The notes: generated from the letters alone by a model not told the origin. Positions 1 through 6,629 are shown, counted from the first letter of the stretch. The stretch is DNA of 28,367 bases from a bacterium (GCA_027017505.1 JALUQR010000113.1:1-28367); one strand, 5' to 3'. Numbers and translations are program-made.

Positions 1-317
1 GTTTTTGCCCTTTTAATGTTACTAACAACTTCTTTTAGGTCTTCTTCAAAATCAATATATTTGTTCCTATCGTCAAAAAGTATCTTTCTTGAAGTATGGG
101 CAACCAGAAGCTGTAGTACTTTTAGCACATTTGGTGTCTCATGAAGAAGATCTGTCAGATCTTCTAAAGGGTTGTCCTTGTCGAGGGATTGAAGCAGGGC
201 GATCTCTCTTCGCAGTTCTTTAACCTTTTTCTTAATAGCATTCCAGTTAATGTAGTCTTCGGGACTCAAGATTTCTGGTGTGATGGTCTGAAAGAATAGA
301 GCGACTTTTTTGTTCAT
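1..317 (-). CDS. DpnII-like type II restriction endonuclease, N-terminal part (cut by window edge)
   Basis: An open frame of 105 codons starts at ATG 317 and runs off the left edge, so only the N-terminus is seen. I read it from the minus strand; it begins MNKKVALFFQ. The stretch ETPNVLKVLQLLVA resembles, from memory, the NYPEILKVVPLLIA segment of DpnII/MboI-family enzymes, which cut GATC. The start lies 5 nt after the stop of a DpnA-like methyltransferase, the order seen in DpnII operons (methyltransferase, then endonuclease). The C-terminal catalytic part is outside the window, so function is inferred from a modest similarity plus context. Base composition is visibly more AT-rich than the genes beyond 1283, which suggests transfer. 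It could instead be another partner nuclease of the methyltransferase. Confidence 0.6.
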   Translation of the reverse strand, partial: MNKKVALFFQTITPEILSPEDYINWNAIKKKVKELRREIALLQSLDKDNPLEDLTDLLHETPNVLKVLQLLVAHTSRKILFDDRNKYIDFEEDLKEVVSNIKRAK

Positions 318-322
318 TTTTA

Positions 323-1144
323 TTATGGAACAAATAATTTTAGCTTTTGTTTAAGGCTTCTTTTTAAGTCCTCGAATCTCTTGATGGAGAGTTCAAGATA
401 TTCTTTTTCTGTATCTATACCTACGAAAGTCCTGCCATACATGTAAGCAACAAGTCCTGTAGTTGAGCTTCCTGTAAAGGGGTCAAGGATGAGGTCTTCT
501 TCGTTGGTACTTGCCAGAATAATCCTTTTTAATAGGGAAATTGGCTTCTGGGTGGGATGTTTACCGAACCTTTTTTCCTCTGTTTTTGGTGTGTCTATTG
601 CCCACACAGATCGCATCTGTTTTCCAGGTTTTTTGAGCATGTCTTCCAGATGCCATGTGCCATTCTTCATTATCTTATAGTTGAAGGTGTGTTTTGCCCT
701 TGAGTCTTTTCGCGCCCAGATGAGTGTCTCGTGACTTGCTGTAAAATATCGGCAACTTAAGTTTGGAGAGGCATTTGGTTTATACCAGACAACATCATTG
801 AGAATCTTATAGCCTGTAAGTTGAAGGGCAAAACCACAGGCGTATATGGAGTGGTAGGTACCACTTATCCAGATGGTACCTTCTGGTTTGAGCACCCTTC
901 TGCACTCTTTAAGCCATTGCATGTGAAAGTTAAAGTCTTCTTCCACACCCCTGCTCTCATCCCACCTGCCCTTGTTAACGCTTACCCTTCTTCCAGCATG
1001 GCAGGTAAAGCCCCCATTGGAAAGATGGTAGGGTGGATCTGCAAAGATCATATCAAAGTGATTTTCTGGAAATTCCTTCAGGACTTCCAGACAATCGCCG
1101 AGATAAAGGGTGAATCTTTCTTTCCTGTAATAAGGTTTGGTCAT
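323..1144 (-). CDS. DpnA-like adenine-N6 DNA methyltransferase (beta class)
   Basis: A 273-residue DNA methyltransferase, expected to methylate adenine using S-adenosylmethionine. The catalytic motif DPPY is at about residues 36-39 (FADPPYHLSNGG). The cofactor motif DPFTGSSTTG lies near the C-terminus, after HPTQKP. This motif order is that of beta-class enzymes such as HinfI, CcrM and DpnA. The start MTKPYY, the LSNGG and VSVxKGxWD segments, NLSCRYFT and GKQMxxVW closely resemble DpnA, the GATC methylase of the DpnII system, as I remember it; GATC specificity is therefore likely but inferred. The start lies 16 nt beyond the 3' CCA of a tRNA gene and has no visible Shine-Dalgarno sequence. 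The DpnM-type alpha-class methylase usually found upstream is absent, since a tRNA occupies that place. It protects host DNA from the adjoining endonuclease. Confidence 0.88.
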   Translation of the reverse strand: MTKPYYRKERFTLYLGDCLEVLKEFPENHFDMIFADPPYHLSNGGFTCHAGRRVSVNKGRWDESRGVEEDFNFHMQWLKECRRVLKPEGTIWISGTYHSIYACGFALQLTGYKILNDVVWYKPNASPNLSCRYFTASHETLIWARKDSRAKHTFNYKIMKNGTWHLEDMLKKPGKQMRSVWAIDTPKTEEKRFGKHPTQKPISLLKRIILASTNEEDLILDPFTGSSTTGLVAYMYGRTFVGIDTEKEYLELSIKRFEDLKRSLKQKLKLFVP

Positions 1145-1158
1145 GGGAAAATATAGTA

Positions 1159-1237
<79 letters not shown>

Positions 1238-1247
1238 ATGGAAGACT

Positions 1248-1275
1248 AATATAACACAATTTTAACCCCTGTGAA
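1248..1275 (-). promoter_or_regulatory. putative sigma-70 promoter of tRNA-Pro (and perhaps the R-M genes)
   Basis: On the minus strand TTCACA (1270-1275) and TATATT (1248-1253) are separated by 16 nt, and the -10 ends 10 nt before the tRNA 5' end. Each hexamer matches consensus in five of six bases. The -35 overlaps the small hairpin behind the Sel1-repeat gene. Confidence 0.45.
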
Positions 1276-1282
1276 AGGGGGT
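1265..1282 (-). terminator. small hairpin directly after the Sel1-repeat gene
   Basis: On the minus strand ACCCC and GGGGT can pair around a short loop immediately after the stop codon. The sequence that follows (TAAAATTGTG) is only weakly T-rich. It may be a weak terminator separating the Sel1-repeat gene from tRNA-Pro; no stronger signal is seen. Confidence 0.3.
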
Positions 1283-2290
1283 CTATTCAGAAAGTCCATC
1301 TTTTTTGAGCCTCTGGTAGGCCTCACAGCCCCTTTTGTGTTTCATGTTGCAGGCGGTCTTGAGAAGCTCCATTGCCCTGGGCACATCAAACTCTCTGCCC
1401 TCAAGGTACATGATTCCTGCGTTAAAACAGCCCTCTCCATCGCGCAGACCGCACGCACGCTCGAAAAGCCCCCTTGCAACAGAATGGTTCCGCTCCACAC
1501 CCCTGCCAAGAGAGTATATAACCCCGAGGTTGAAACACGCCCGTGCCAGACCAAGCTCACAGCTCTTGCGAAATGGCTCCACAGCAGAGGAATAGTCCTC
1601 CCTGCCATCCTTTATGTACATAAGCCCCAGGTTGAAGCATCCTGTAGCATCGTCCATCTCACAGCTTCTTTTAAAAAGCTCTGTCGCCTTTGAAAGGTTC
1701 CTGCCTGTGCCTGTCCCCTGTGTGTACATGTAGCCAAGGGTTGAGCAGGCCCTGCCATGTCCCATATGGCATGCCCTGCTGTAAAGACGAAAGGCATCGG
1801 TATGTTCAGAGGCCTTTCTGTGGATTGTTCCCGCAAAAAAGCATGCGTCCATGTTCTCCTGCCTGCAGGCATCGTGCAGGGTGGCCTTTACCCTTTCGAG
1901 GACCTCCTTTTTCCTGGAAGGCTCTTTTACCCTTTCTCCTGTAAGATAGAGCATACCCCAGAAGAAACAACCCCTTGCATCCCCTCCCTCACAGCCCTTC
2001 CTGAAGTAAGACTCTGCCTTAAGAACATCTCCCTCGGTGCGGTAGGCAAGCCCCAGACTGGTACACCCCATGGCGTCACCAAGCCTGCATGCCCTCCTGT
2101 AGTAGTTGAGAGCCAGAGAGCGGTTCCTTCTTTCACCTCCATCCTGTTCGTACATCTGCCCCAGGGCTGTGCAGTCTCTGGCAACACCTGAGTTACAGCC
2201 CCTCTTGAGTGCCTGTGGGTCTTCCACCGCATGGGAAAGGGAAACAAGGAGAAGACCCAGAAAGATAACAGTATGTGCCATCGTCCTCAC
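1283..2290 (-). CDS. secreted Sel1/Hcp-type repeat protein with paired cysteines
   Basis: 335 residues beginning with a signal peptide (hydrophobic stretch VIFLGLLLVSL, cleavage near SHA). The mature part is almost entirely Sel1-like repeats, TPR-like helix pairs of about 36 residues with the LGxMYxxG pattern. Each repeat carries two cysteines eight residues apart, as in GCNSGVARDC and ACRLGDAMGC; I count about nine such pairs. This is the signature of Helicobacter Hcp proteins, in which each pair forms a disulfide that staples the two helices. It therefore probably works oxidised in the periplasm or outside the cell as a protein-binding solenoid; its partner is unknown. The start is GTG with a G-rich Shine-Dalgarno upstream; an ATG three codons in is an alternative. 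It is divergent from the LeuT-like transporter. Confidence 0.88.
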   Translation of the reverse strand: MRTMAHTVIFLGLLLVSLSHAVEDPQALKRGCNSGVARDCTALGQMYEQDGGERRNRSLALNYYRRACRLGDAMGCTSLGLAYRTEGDVLKAESYFRKGCEGGDARGCFFWGMLYLTGERVKEPSRKKEVLERVKATLHDACRQENMDACFFAGTIHRKASEHTDAFRLYSRACHMGHGRACSTLGYMYTQGTGTGRNLSKATELFKRSCEMDDATGCFNLGLMYIKDGREDYSSAVEPFRKSCELGLARACFNLGVIYSLGRGVERNHSVARGLFERACGLRDGEGCFNAGIMYLEGREFDVPRAMELLKTACNMKHKRGCEAYQRLKKDGLSE

Positions 2291-2356
2291 GGATAAAGCC
2301 CCCCTCTGTGTATCTTATCAATCTGGCTGACCTGTGTTCAAGCATTTTTAATCCAT

Positions 2357-2385
2357 TTGACAATCCACCCCTAATCCTGTATATA
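2357..2385 (+). promoter_or_regulatory. putative sigma-70 promoter of the LeuT-type transporter gene
   Basis: A perfect TTGACA (2357-2362) is followed by a 17-nt spacer and TATATA (2380-2385). The -10 lies inside the small palindrome CCTG-TATATAT-CAGG (2376-2390), which could be an operator. Predicted transcription starts near 2392, about 30 nt before the GTG start. Confidence 0.5.
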
Positions 2386-2420
2386 TCAGGAATTATCAAG
2401 TAAAGTAGAGGGGTTTCTCC

Positions 2421-3962
2421 GTGAACCAGCGTGAGCAATGGGCAAGCAGAATAGGGCTTATACTTGCCATGGCTGGCAATGCCATAGGGCTTGGTAATTT
2501 CTTGAGGTTTCCGGTGCAGGCTGCGGAAAACGGTGGTGGAGCCTTCATGATACCCTATTTTATCTCTTTCATAGTGCTTGGCATTCCACTCATGTGGGTG
2601 GAGTGGGGTATCGGCAGATACGGAGGTGTAAGGGGGCATGGCACGGCCCCCGGCATATTCGATGCCCTCTGGAAGAACAGGCTCGCAAAGTATGTGGGTG
2701 TGCTCGGTATATTCCTTCCACTGGTGATTCTCATTTATTATACCTACATATGCTCGTGGACACTTGCGTTCAGCTTTTCCTCTCTTCTGAGCCTCTATCC
2801 CACACCTGAGGTAACCCCTGGGGTGAGCTCTCCAAAGGAGTATCTTGCCCCCTATCAGAACTACCTCTACAACTACATAGGTGCCACCGCAGAGGGCCCG
2901 CTTATGAGGCCAGAGCCAGTGGCATATCTGTTCTTCTTTATAACCCTGGGGATAAGCTTCTGGGTGCTTGCAAGAGGTATAAGCGGTGGTATAGAAAAGC
3001 TCAGCAAGTTTGCCATACCACTTTTATTTATCATGGCAGGCATACTGTTTATAAGGGTTGTAACACTTAAGTCTCCTGTGGACCCTGAGATGAACGCAGT
3101 AAGGGCATTCTCCTTTCTGTGGGAGCCAGACCTCAGCGGACTTCTGAGTCCAAAGGTGTGGCTTGCTGCAGCAGGGCAGATATTCTTCACCCTCTCACTT
3201 GGTATAGGTGCAATCCTCACATACGCAAGCTATGTCAAAAAGGACGAGGATATAGCCCTTGACGGGCTTTCCACTGCAAGTCTCAATGAGTTTGCAGAGG
3301 TTGTGTTTGGCTCCACAATAGCGATAGTATCTGCGGTGATATTCTTCGGGTTCGATGGAGCAAGAGAGGTAGCCAGCGGAGGAGCATTCAAGCTGGGCTT
3401 TATAAGTATGCCGGCCATATTCGGCCACATGCCCTTTGGAGAGTTCTTCGGGTTTCTGTGGTTTCTACTGCTGTTTTTTGCAGGGCTTACATCTGTGGTT
3501 GCCCTGTCCCAGCCTGCCATAGCATTCTTCGAGGATGAGTTCGGCTGGTCGCGCAAAAAGTCTGTAACAGCACTCATGATAATATTCGTGGTCTCCGTGC
3601 CTGTGCCCATGTTCATAAAGGGCGGGCTCGATGAGATGGACTTCTGGGCAGGAACATTCGGGCTCGTGATACTTGCCCTTCTGGAGCTTATAATCTTCAT
3701 GTGGATATTTGATGCGGAACAGGCCTGGCAGGAGATAACCCGCGGGGCACACATAAGGGTGCCAAGGCTGTTCTTCTATCTTATGAAGTATGTAACCCCA
3801 CTGTTTCTTGTGGTGATACTCATTGCCTGGGGTTACGAGCAACTTCCAAAGGTGCTCGCAAAGGAGGACGGAGGAATATGGTTCACAAGAGGATTCCTTG
3901 CCCTCCTCTTCGTGCTCCACATAGTGGCAATAAGATGGGCATGGAGTAAAAAAACAGGTTGA
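2421..3962 (+). CDS. LeuT-type Na+-dependent amino-acid symporter (NSS/SNF family)
   Basis: 513 residues, the usual family length, with about 12 hydrophobic segments. It should import an amino acid with sodium across the inner membrane. TM1 (residues 11-30) carries the unwound sodium/substrate motif GNAIGLGNFLRFP, TM6 carries GQIFFTLSLGIGA, and TM8 carries FFAGLTS. The sequence follows Aquifex LeuT, as I remember it, through most of its length. In recalled LeuT numbering the sodium ligands (N27, T254, N286, T354, S355) are kept. Pocket residues change: V104 to I, F259 to I, I359 to L, which suggests a different or narrower substrate. The start is GTG with an AGAGGGG element upstream. A 32-residue MetS-like ORF follows 41 nt downstream, a typical arrangement for NSS transporters with 11-12 TMs. 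Confidence 0.92.
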   Translation: MNQREQWASRIGLILAMAGNAIGLGNFLRFPVQAAENGGGAFMIPYFISFIVLGIPLMWVEWGIGRYGGVRGHGTAPGIFDALWKNRLAKYVGVLGIFLPLVILIYYTYICSWTLAFSFSSLLSLYPTPEVTPGVSSPKEYLAPYQNYLYNYIGATAEGPLMRPEPVAYLFFFITLGISFWVLARGISGGIEKLSKFAIPLLFIMAGILFIRVVTLKSPVDPEMNAVRAFSFLWEPDLSGLLSPKVWLAAAGQIFFTLSLGIGAILTYASYVKKDEDIALDGLSTASLNEFAEVVFGSTIAIVSAVIFFGFDGAREVASGGAFKLGFISMPAIFGHMPFGEFFGFLWFLLLFFAGLTSVVALSQPAIAFFEDEFGWSRKKSVTALMIIFVVSVPVPMFIKGGLDEMDFWAGTFGLVILALLELIIFMWIFDAEQAWQEITRGAHIRVPRLFFYLMKYVTPLFLVVILIAWGYEQLPKVLAKEDGGIWFTRGFLALLFVLHIVAIRWAWSKKTG

Positions 3963-3986
3963 AATAGTACCCTGAAGAAGTATAAA
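3959..3986 (+). promoter_or_regulatory. putative promoter upstream of the small ORF and metal/redox cluster
   Basis: TTGAAA (3959-3964, overlapping the transporter stop codon) and TATAAA (3981-3986) are 16 nt apart, each with five of six consensus bases. Transcription would start near 3993, about 11 nt before the MetS-like ORF. This would let the downstream cluster be expressed independently of the transporter. Confidence 0.42.
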
Positions 3987-4003
3987 ATTAAGGTATATCC
4001 ATT

Positions 4004-4102
4004 ATGAGTATCAAAGGCTGGCTGTTTCTTGCCCTGTCCTGGGGAGTGGTTACGGGGCTTGTTATATTCTGTTTTTACAGATTGTTTTCAAAGAAAGCCT
4101 GA
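4004..4102 (+). CDS. MetS-like small accessory subunit of the NSS symporter
   Basis: A 32-codon ORF (ATG 4004 to TGA 4100-4102) that is easily missed because of its size. It encodes MSIKGWLFLA, then a single hydrophobic helix containing SWGVVTGLVIFCFY, then the basic tail RLFSKKA. Position (right behind an NSS transporter), length (about 30 residues), one TM and a basic C-terminus match the MetS / 'symporter small accessory protein' family. In Corynebacterium, MetS is needed for methionine uptake by MetP. A weak TAAGG Shine-Dalgarno lies about 10 nt upstream. It probably sits in the inner membrane bound to the transporter. Identification rests on context and size, since so short a peptide gives little sequence evidence. 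Confidence 0.66.
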   Translation: MSIKGWLFLALSWGVVTGLVIFCFYRLFSKKA

Positions 4103-4106
4103 TGTT

Positions 4107-4475
4107 ATGAGAAGAGTCATTGCAACCTTTGTGATATGCGCCTTCGTTTCTGTGTGGTTTGCACCACTTTCCACAGGCTCTGTAAACAGCCACATATGTG
4201 AGGTTACAAACACCCTGTGTAAAAACACAGAGAGCTGTCCGCTTAAAAGAGGGCATGAGCACAAAAAGGATGCCCACGAGGATTGTTATCTTACCGTCTA
4301 CAACGGTGCTGACAGTGGCAAGCATACGACAGGCCATGAGGGCTACCTGCAGTTTACAGCAGGCTGGCCTGCTGATTCAGTGGTGCACCCTGTCAGCAGG
4401 TTTGAACCACAGACCTCTTTGATTGTCAAAGAGGTCTCCCATACCCCCCCGCACAGACCTCCACAAACAGGCTAA
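4107..4475 (+). CDS. small exported Cys/His protein with C-terminal PPHRPP; candidate CutF-like nascent-chain regulator
   Basis: 122 residues. The start is placed at ATG 4107, 4 nt after the MetS-like stop, because this gives a proper signal peptide (MRR, hydrophobic core to about residue 18, then APLSTGS). The mature part has C31, C38, C44 and C60 plus a histidine-rich stretch containing RGHEHKKDAHEDC, a likely metal site. It ends HTPPHRPPQTG, a proline-rich tail of a kind that slows ribosomes. The codons for the last RPPQT form one arm of a perfect 14-bp duplex with the ribosome-binding site of the next gene. In Rhodobacter capsulatus, CutF, a small exported protein with Cys residues and a proline-rich C-terminus, controls translation of the copper oxidase CutO through a stem-loop; this ORF has the same parts. 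Homology itself is not shown. No strong Shine-Dalgarno is visible, so its own translation may be coupled to the upstream ORF. Confidence 0.62.
   Translation: MRRVIATFVICAFVSVWFAPLSTGSVNSHICEVTNTLCKNTESCPLKRGHEHKKDAHEDCYLTVYNGADSGKHTTGHEGYLQFTAGWPADSVVHPVSRFEPQTSLIVKEVSHTPPHRPPQTG
4411..4437 (+). promoter_or_regulatory. perfect 12-bp hairpin inside the 3' end of the small exported ORF
   Basis: AGACCTCTTTGA (4411-4422) and TCAAAGAGGTCT (4426-4437) are exact reverse complements around the 3-nt loop TTG. The core AGACCTC/GAGGTCT recurs in the RBS-sequestering stem just downstream. GAGGTCT at 4431-4437 could thus also pair with AGACCTC at 4455-4461 and release the downstream RBS. Confidence 0.7.
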
Positions 4476-4534
4476 TCCGTACTACTAATCACTTACTATC
4501 TGCGGATTAAGCACAAATAAGTTTGTGGAGGTCT
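4455..4534 (+). promoter_or_regulatory. RBS-sequestering stem between the small ORF and the outer-membrane protein gene
   Basis: AGACCTCCACAAAC (4455-4468) pairs perfectly over 14 bp with GTTTGTGGAGGTCT (4521-4534), which contains the Shine-Dalgarno GGAGG of the ATG at 4539. An inner 7-bp stem TAATCCG (4473-4479)/CGGATTA (4503-4509) closes a 23-nt loop. The left arm lies within the coding sequence and the TAA stop (4473-4475) is inside the structure. A ribosome paused or terminating there would open the stem and expose the RBS. Confidence 0.78.
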
Positions 4535-4538
4535 ACCC

Positions 4539-5702
4539 ATGAAAGCAAGGTCTATCCTGGCAGTACTATCCATATTCATGGTGCTGGTACTGGCAAGGGC
4601 CTCACACGGGTATATAGGGCTGTGCTGTGGCAAGTGTGGTGGAAACATGCCCATGAATATACCTGGTGGAGGCGTGCCTGAAACCCATGAGGTAAGGTTA
4701 AAGATACAGCCTTCGTTTATGAAGATGGAGGGCTTAAGAGACGGCACACACAGTGTAAGTGCGGGTTCACTTCTGGGTATGCCCGCTATGGGCAGGTTCA
4801 TGGCAGTGCCGGAGCGTATGGACATGCAGATGCTGAATCTTGCGGTGGGATACAGCTTTACAGACGACTTCTTTGCAGGGCTCATGTTCATGTGGATGAA
4901 AAAGGAGATGGAGATGAGGTTTAACAGCATGATGGCCTCAACCACAGGCAGAGCGGGGTTTACCATGGAGTCCCAGGGTATGGCAGACACCATGCTCATG
5001 ACAAAGTACAGGCTTTATACCGATGATCCCCTTATACCGACAAGTCAGGTCTCGCTTCTTCTGGGGCTTGTGCTTCCCACAGGTTCCATAGATGAAAAGA
5101 ATAAAGACCACCCTGTTGACGCAAGAAAAAAGGAACTTCTTCCCTATGGAATGCAACTTGGTGGAGGCACCTTTGACCCGGTTGTGGGCATACTCTATCA
5201 GGGCTCGAGCACTCCCTGGTGGTGGGGTGTAAACCTCACATACACACCAAGGCTATACGATAACTCCAGAGGCTGGCGCTGGGGCTCTGAGTTCCGTTAT
5301 GACCTCTACAGCATGTATCAGTTTCGTTATGACATGGTTGCCTATGCACAGCTGAATGGTAAGGTGCAGGGTAAAATCAGAGGAGAGATGGATACCGCTG
5401 TGGATGGCTCCTCTGGCAGGGCTACCATAGGGGACCCGAGCTCAAATTACACAACCCCCACATGGGATCCTGACAACTACGGCGGACACATACTTCACAC
5501 AACCCTGGGGCTTCAGTGGCAACCAGGGCCACTTCACATACTCGATGTGGGCGTGTCACTGCCCATCTACCAGGACCTGAACGGCCCGCAGATGGAAGAG
5601 GACTGGCGGATTATGTTCACCTGGTATGTGGAAATACCAACCCCATCGAGTATAAGATACACGGGCAAGAAGAAGCAGGGCAGAAGCAGACTCGGCTTCT
5701 GA
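4539..5702 (+). CDS. Met-rich outer-membrane beta-barrel, phenol-degradation-transporter-like; putative metal channel
   Basis: 387 residues with a signal peptide (hydrophobic core ILAVLSIFMVLVLA, cleavage near SHG). The mature N-terminus starts with the cysteine cluster CCGKCGG followed by NMPMNIPGGG. The rest shows alternating polar/hydrophobic strands with many aromatics and a final strand ending MFTWYVEIP, typical of an outer-membrane barrel. It resembles the loosely defined 'transporter' family related to MetA-pathway phenol-degradation proteins. Residues about 60-150 are strikingly rich in methionine, for example MDMQML, FMWMKKEMEM and MADTMLM, which recalls copper-handling proteins. Its RBS is locked in a stem with the preceding ORF, so translation is probably controlled. 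The cytochrome and thioredoxin genes follow closely. Substrate and copper link are inference. Confidence 0.7.
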   Translation: MKARSILAVLSIFMVLVLARASHGYIGLCCGKCGGNMPMNIPGGGVPETHEVRLKIQPSFMKMEGLRDGTHSVSAGSLLGMPAMGRFMAVPERMDMQMLNLAVGYSFTDDFFAGLMFMWMKKEMEMRFNSMMASTTGRAGFTMESQGMADTMLMTKYRLYTDDPLIPTSQVSLLLGLVLPTGSIDEKNKDHPVDARKKELLPYGMQLGGGTFDPVVGILYQGSSTPWWWGVNLTYTPRLYDNSRGWRWGSEFRYDLYSMYQFRYDMVAYAQLNGKVQGKIRGEMDTAVDGSSGRATIGDPSSNYTTPTWDPDNYGGHILHTTLGLQWQPGPLHILDVGVSLPIYQDLNGPQMEEDWRIMFTWYVEIPTPSSIRYTGKKKQGRSRLGF

Positions 5703-5734
5703 GCCAAAAAAAAACAACCCGCGGAGGTCTTGCC

Positions 5735-6010
5735 ATGAAAAGGCTTTTGATATTGACCATAATCCTTCTCTTTTACGGATGCACCATGAGGCCAACCCCC
5801 ATACCAGAGCCAGACTCTGATACAGCAAGACTCTACAGAGAAAAGTGTGGCATGTGCCATGCGGTGCCACACCCGAAACGCCACACCTACGAGCAGTGGC
5901 AACACATGCTGAGTGTGATGGAAAGACATGCAGAAAGGGGTGGCATGGTGCTGCTTACAGACGAAGAAAAGCGTATGCTTCTGGACTACCTTAAAAGGCA
6001 CTCAAGGTAG
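5735..6010 (+). CDS. small lipoprotein with one c-type heme motif
   Basis: 91 residues from ATG 5735, chosen because GCGGAGGT lies 6-7 nt upstream and it gives a clean signal sequence. The N-terminus MKRLLILTIILLFYGC ends in a lipobox-like LFYGC, with C16 the likely lipidated residue; the -2 Tyr is unusual. The heme motif CGMCH is at residues 38-42. The following helices, with the pattern WQHML and a DEEKRMLLDYL end, match small single-heme class I cytochromes, and a downstream Met may be the sixth ligand. It probably shuttles electrons at the periplasmic face of a membrane. It lies 32 nt after the barrel gene and 3 nt before the thioredoxin gene, so the three are presumably co-transcribed. 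The partner is unknown. Confidence 0.8.
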   Translation: MKRLLILTIILLFYGCTMRPTPIPEPDSDTARLYREKCGMCHAVPHPKRHTYEQWQHMLSVMERHAERGGMVLLTDEEKRMLLDYLKRHSR

Positions 6011-6013
6011 CTC

Positions 6014-6550
6014 ATGAAAAAACTGGCTCTCATAACCTCACTTCTTATGGTGCTTGCAGGGCCTGCATCCTGGGTGCTGGCAGATGAGCTGTTTAAAAAA
6101 CTCGGCATAATAGAGCCACGGGTAAGGCTGGAGGCACCTGCCTTCAGCCTTACCACCCTTGATGGTAAGGAGCTCAGGCTAAAGGACTTCAGAGGAAAGC
6201 TTGTGCTTCTGAACTTCTGGGCAACCTTCTGTGCACCCTGCAGAGCAGAGATGCCCTCCATGGAAAGGCTCTGGCAGAGGTTCAAACACAGGGGGCTGGT
6301 CATCATAGCCATAAATGTGGACAGGGGTGGAAGAGAAAGGGTAAAAAGGTTTGTGGAAGAAACAGGTGTTACATTCCCCGTGGTGCTTGACCCTCAGGGA
6401 AAGGTAAGAAGAAACTACGAGATATTTGCCCTGCCCACAAGCTACATCATAGGCCAGGATGGAAGGTTTCTGGGAAAGGTGGTGGGCGAGAGAATGTGGG
6501 ATGAACCGGGTTTTATAGAGCTCTTCGACAAACTCCTCTCACGAGGATAG
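6014..6550 (+). CDS. TlpA/ResA-family periplasmic thioredoxin-like protein
   Basis: 178 residues with an N-terminal signal or anchor (LALITSLLMVLAGPASWVLA). The thioredoxin fold contains NFWATFCAPC, giving redox cysteines C73 and C76, and the cis-proline loop ALPTSYII. The insert between the active site and the second half (AINVDRGG) is typical of TlpA/ResA/CcmG proteins. These reduce periplasmic disulfides, for example in apocytochrome c or in copper-site assembly for oxidases. The start follows the cytochrome stop by 3 nt. In this setting it may reduce the heme-attachment cysteines of the neighbouring cytochrome or the cysteines of the exported Cys/His protein; that link is inference. About 45 nt separate its stop from the Pho box of pstS. 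Confidence 0.87.
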   Translation: MKKLALITSLLMVLAGPASWVLADELFKKLGIIEPRVRLEAPAFSLTTLDGKELRLKDFRGKLVLLNFWATFCAPCRAEMPSMERLWQRFKHRGLVIIAINVDRGGRERVKRFVEETGVTFPVVLDPQGKVRRNYEIFALPTSYIIGQDGRFLGKVVGERMWDEPGFIELFDKLLSRG

Positions 6551-6595
6551 CCTCCTTAAAATATCCTTTCGGGGTGTCGCAAAATTTTAATAATG

Positions 6596-6629
6596 CTGTC
6601 ATAATTCTGTAACATAAGCACATTATAAT
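6596..6629 (+). promoter_or_regulatory. Pho box and -10 element of the pst operon
   Basis: CTGTCATAATTCTGTAAC (6596-6613) consists of two direct 7-mers (CTGTCAT, CTGTAAC) with 11-nt periodicity, very close to the PhoB consensus. It occupies the -35 position and ends 10 nt before a perfect TATAAT (6624-6629), the geometry of PhoB-activated sigma-70 promoters. This predicts induction under phosphate limitation. Confidence 0.88.

Noticed and set aside
1271..2330. Several plus-strand open frames over the Sel1-repeat gene
   Set aside because: They are antisense shadows of the repeated coding sequence, with no RBS and no recognisable protein character.
2873..3920. Minus-strand frames of 77-174 codons opposite the symporter gene
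   Set aside because: The plus-strand protein is a clear LeuT homologue, and the antisense frames have atypical composition.
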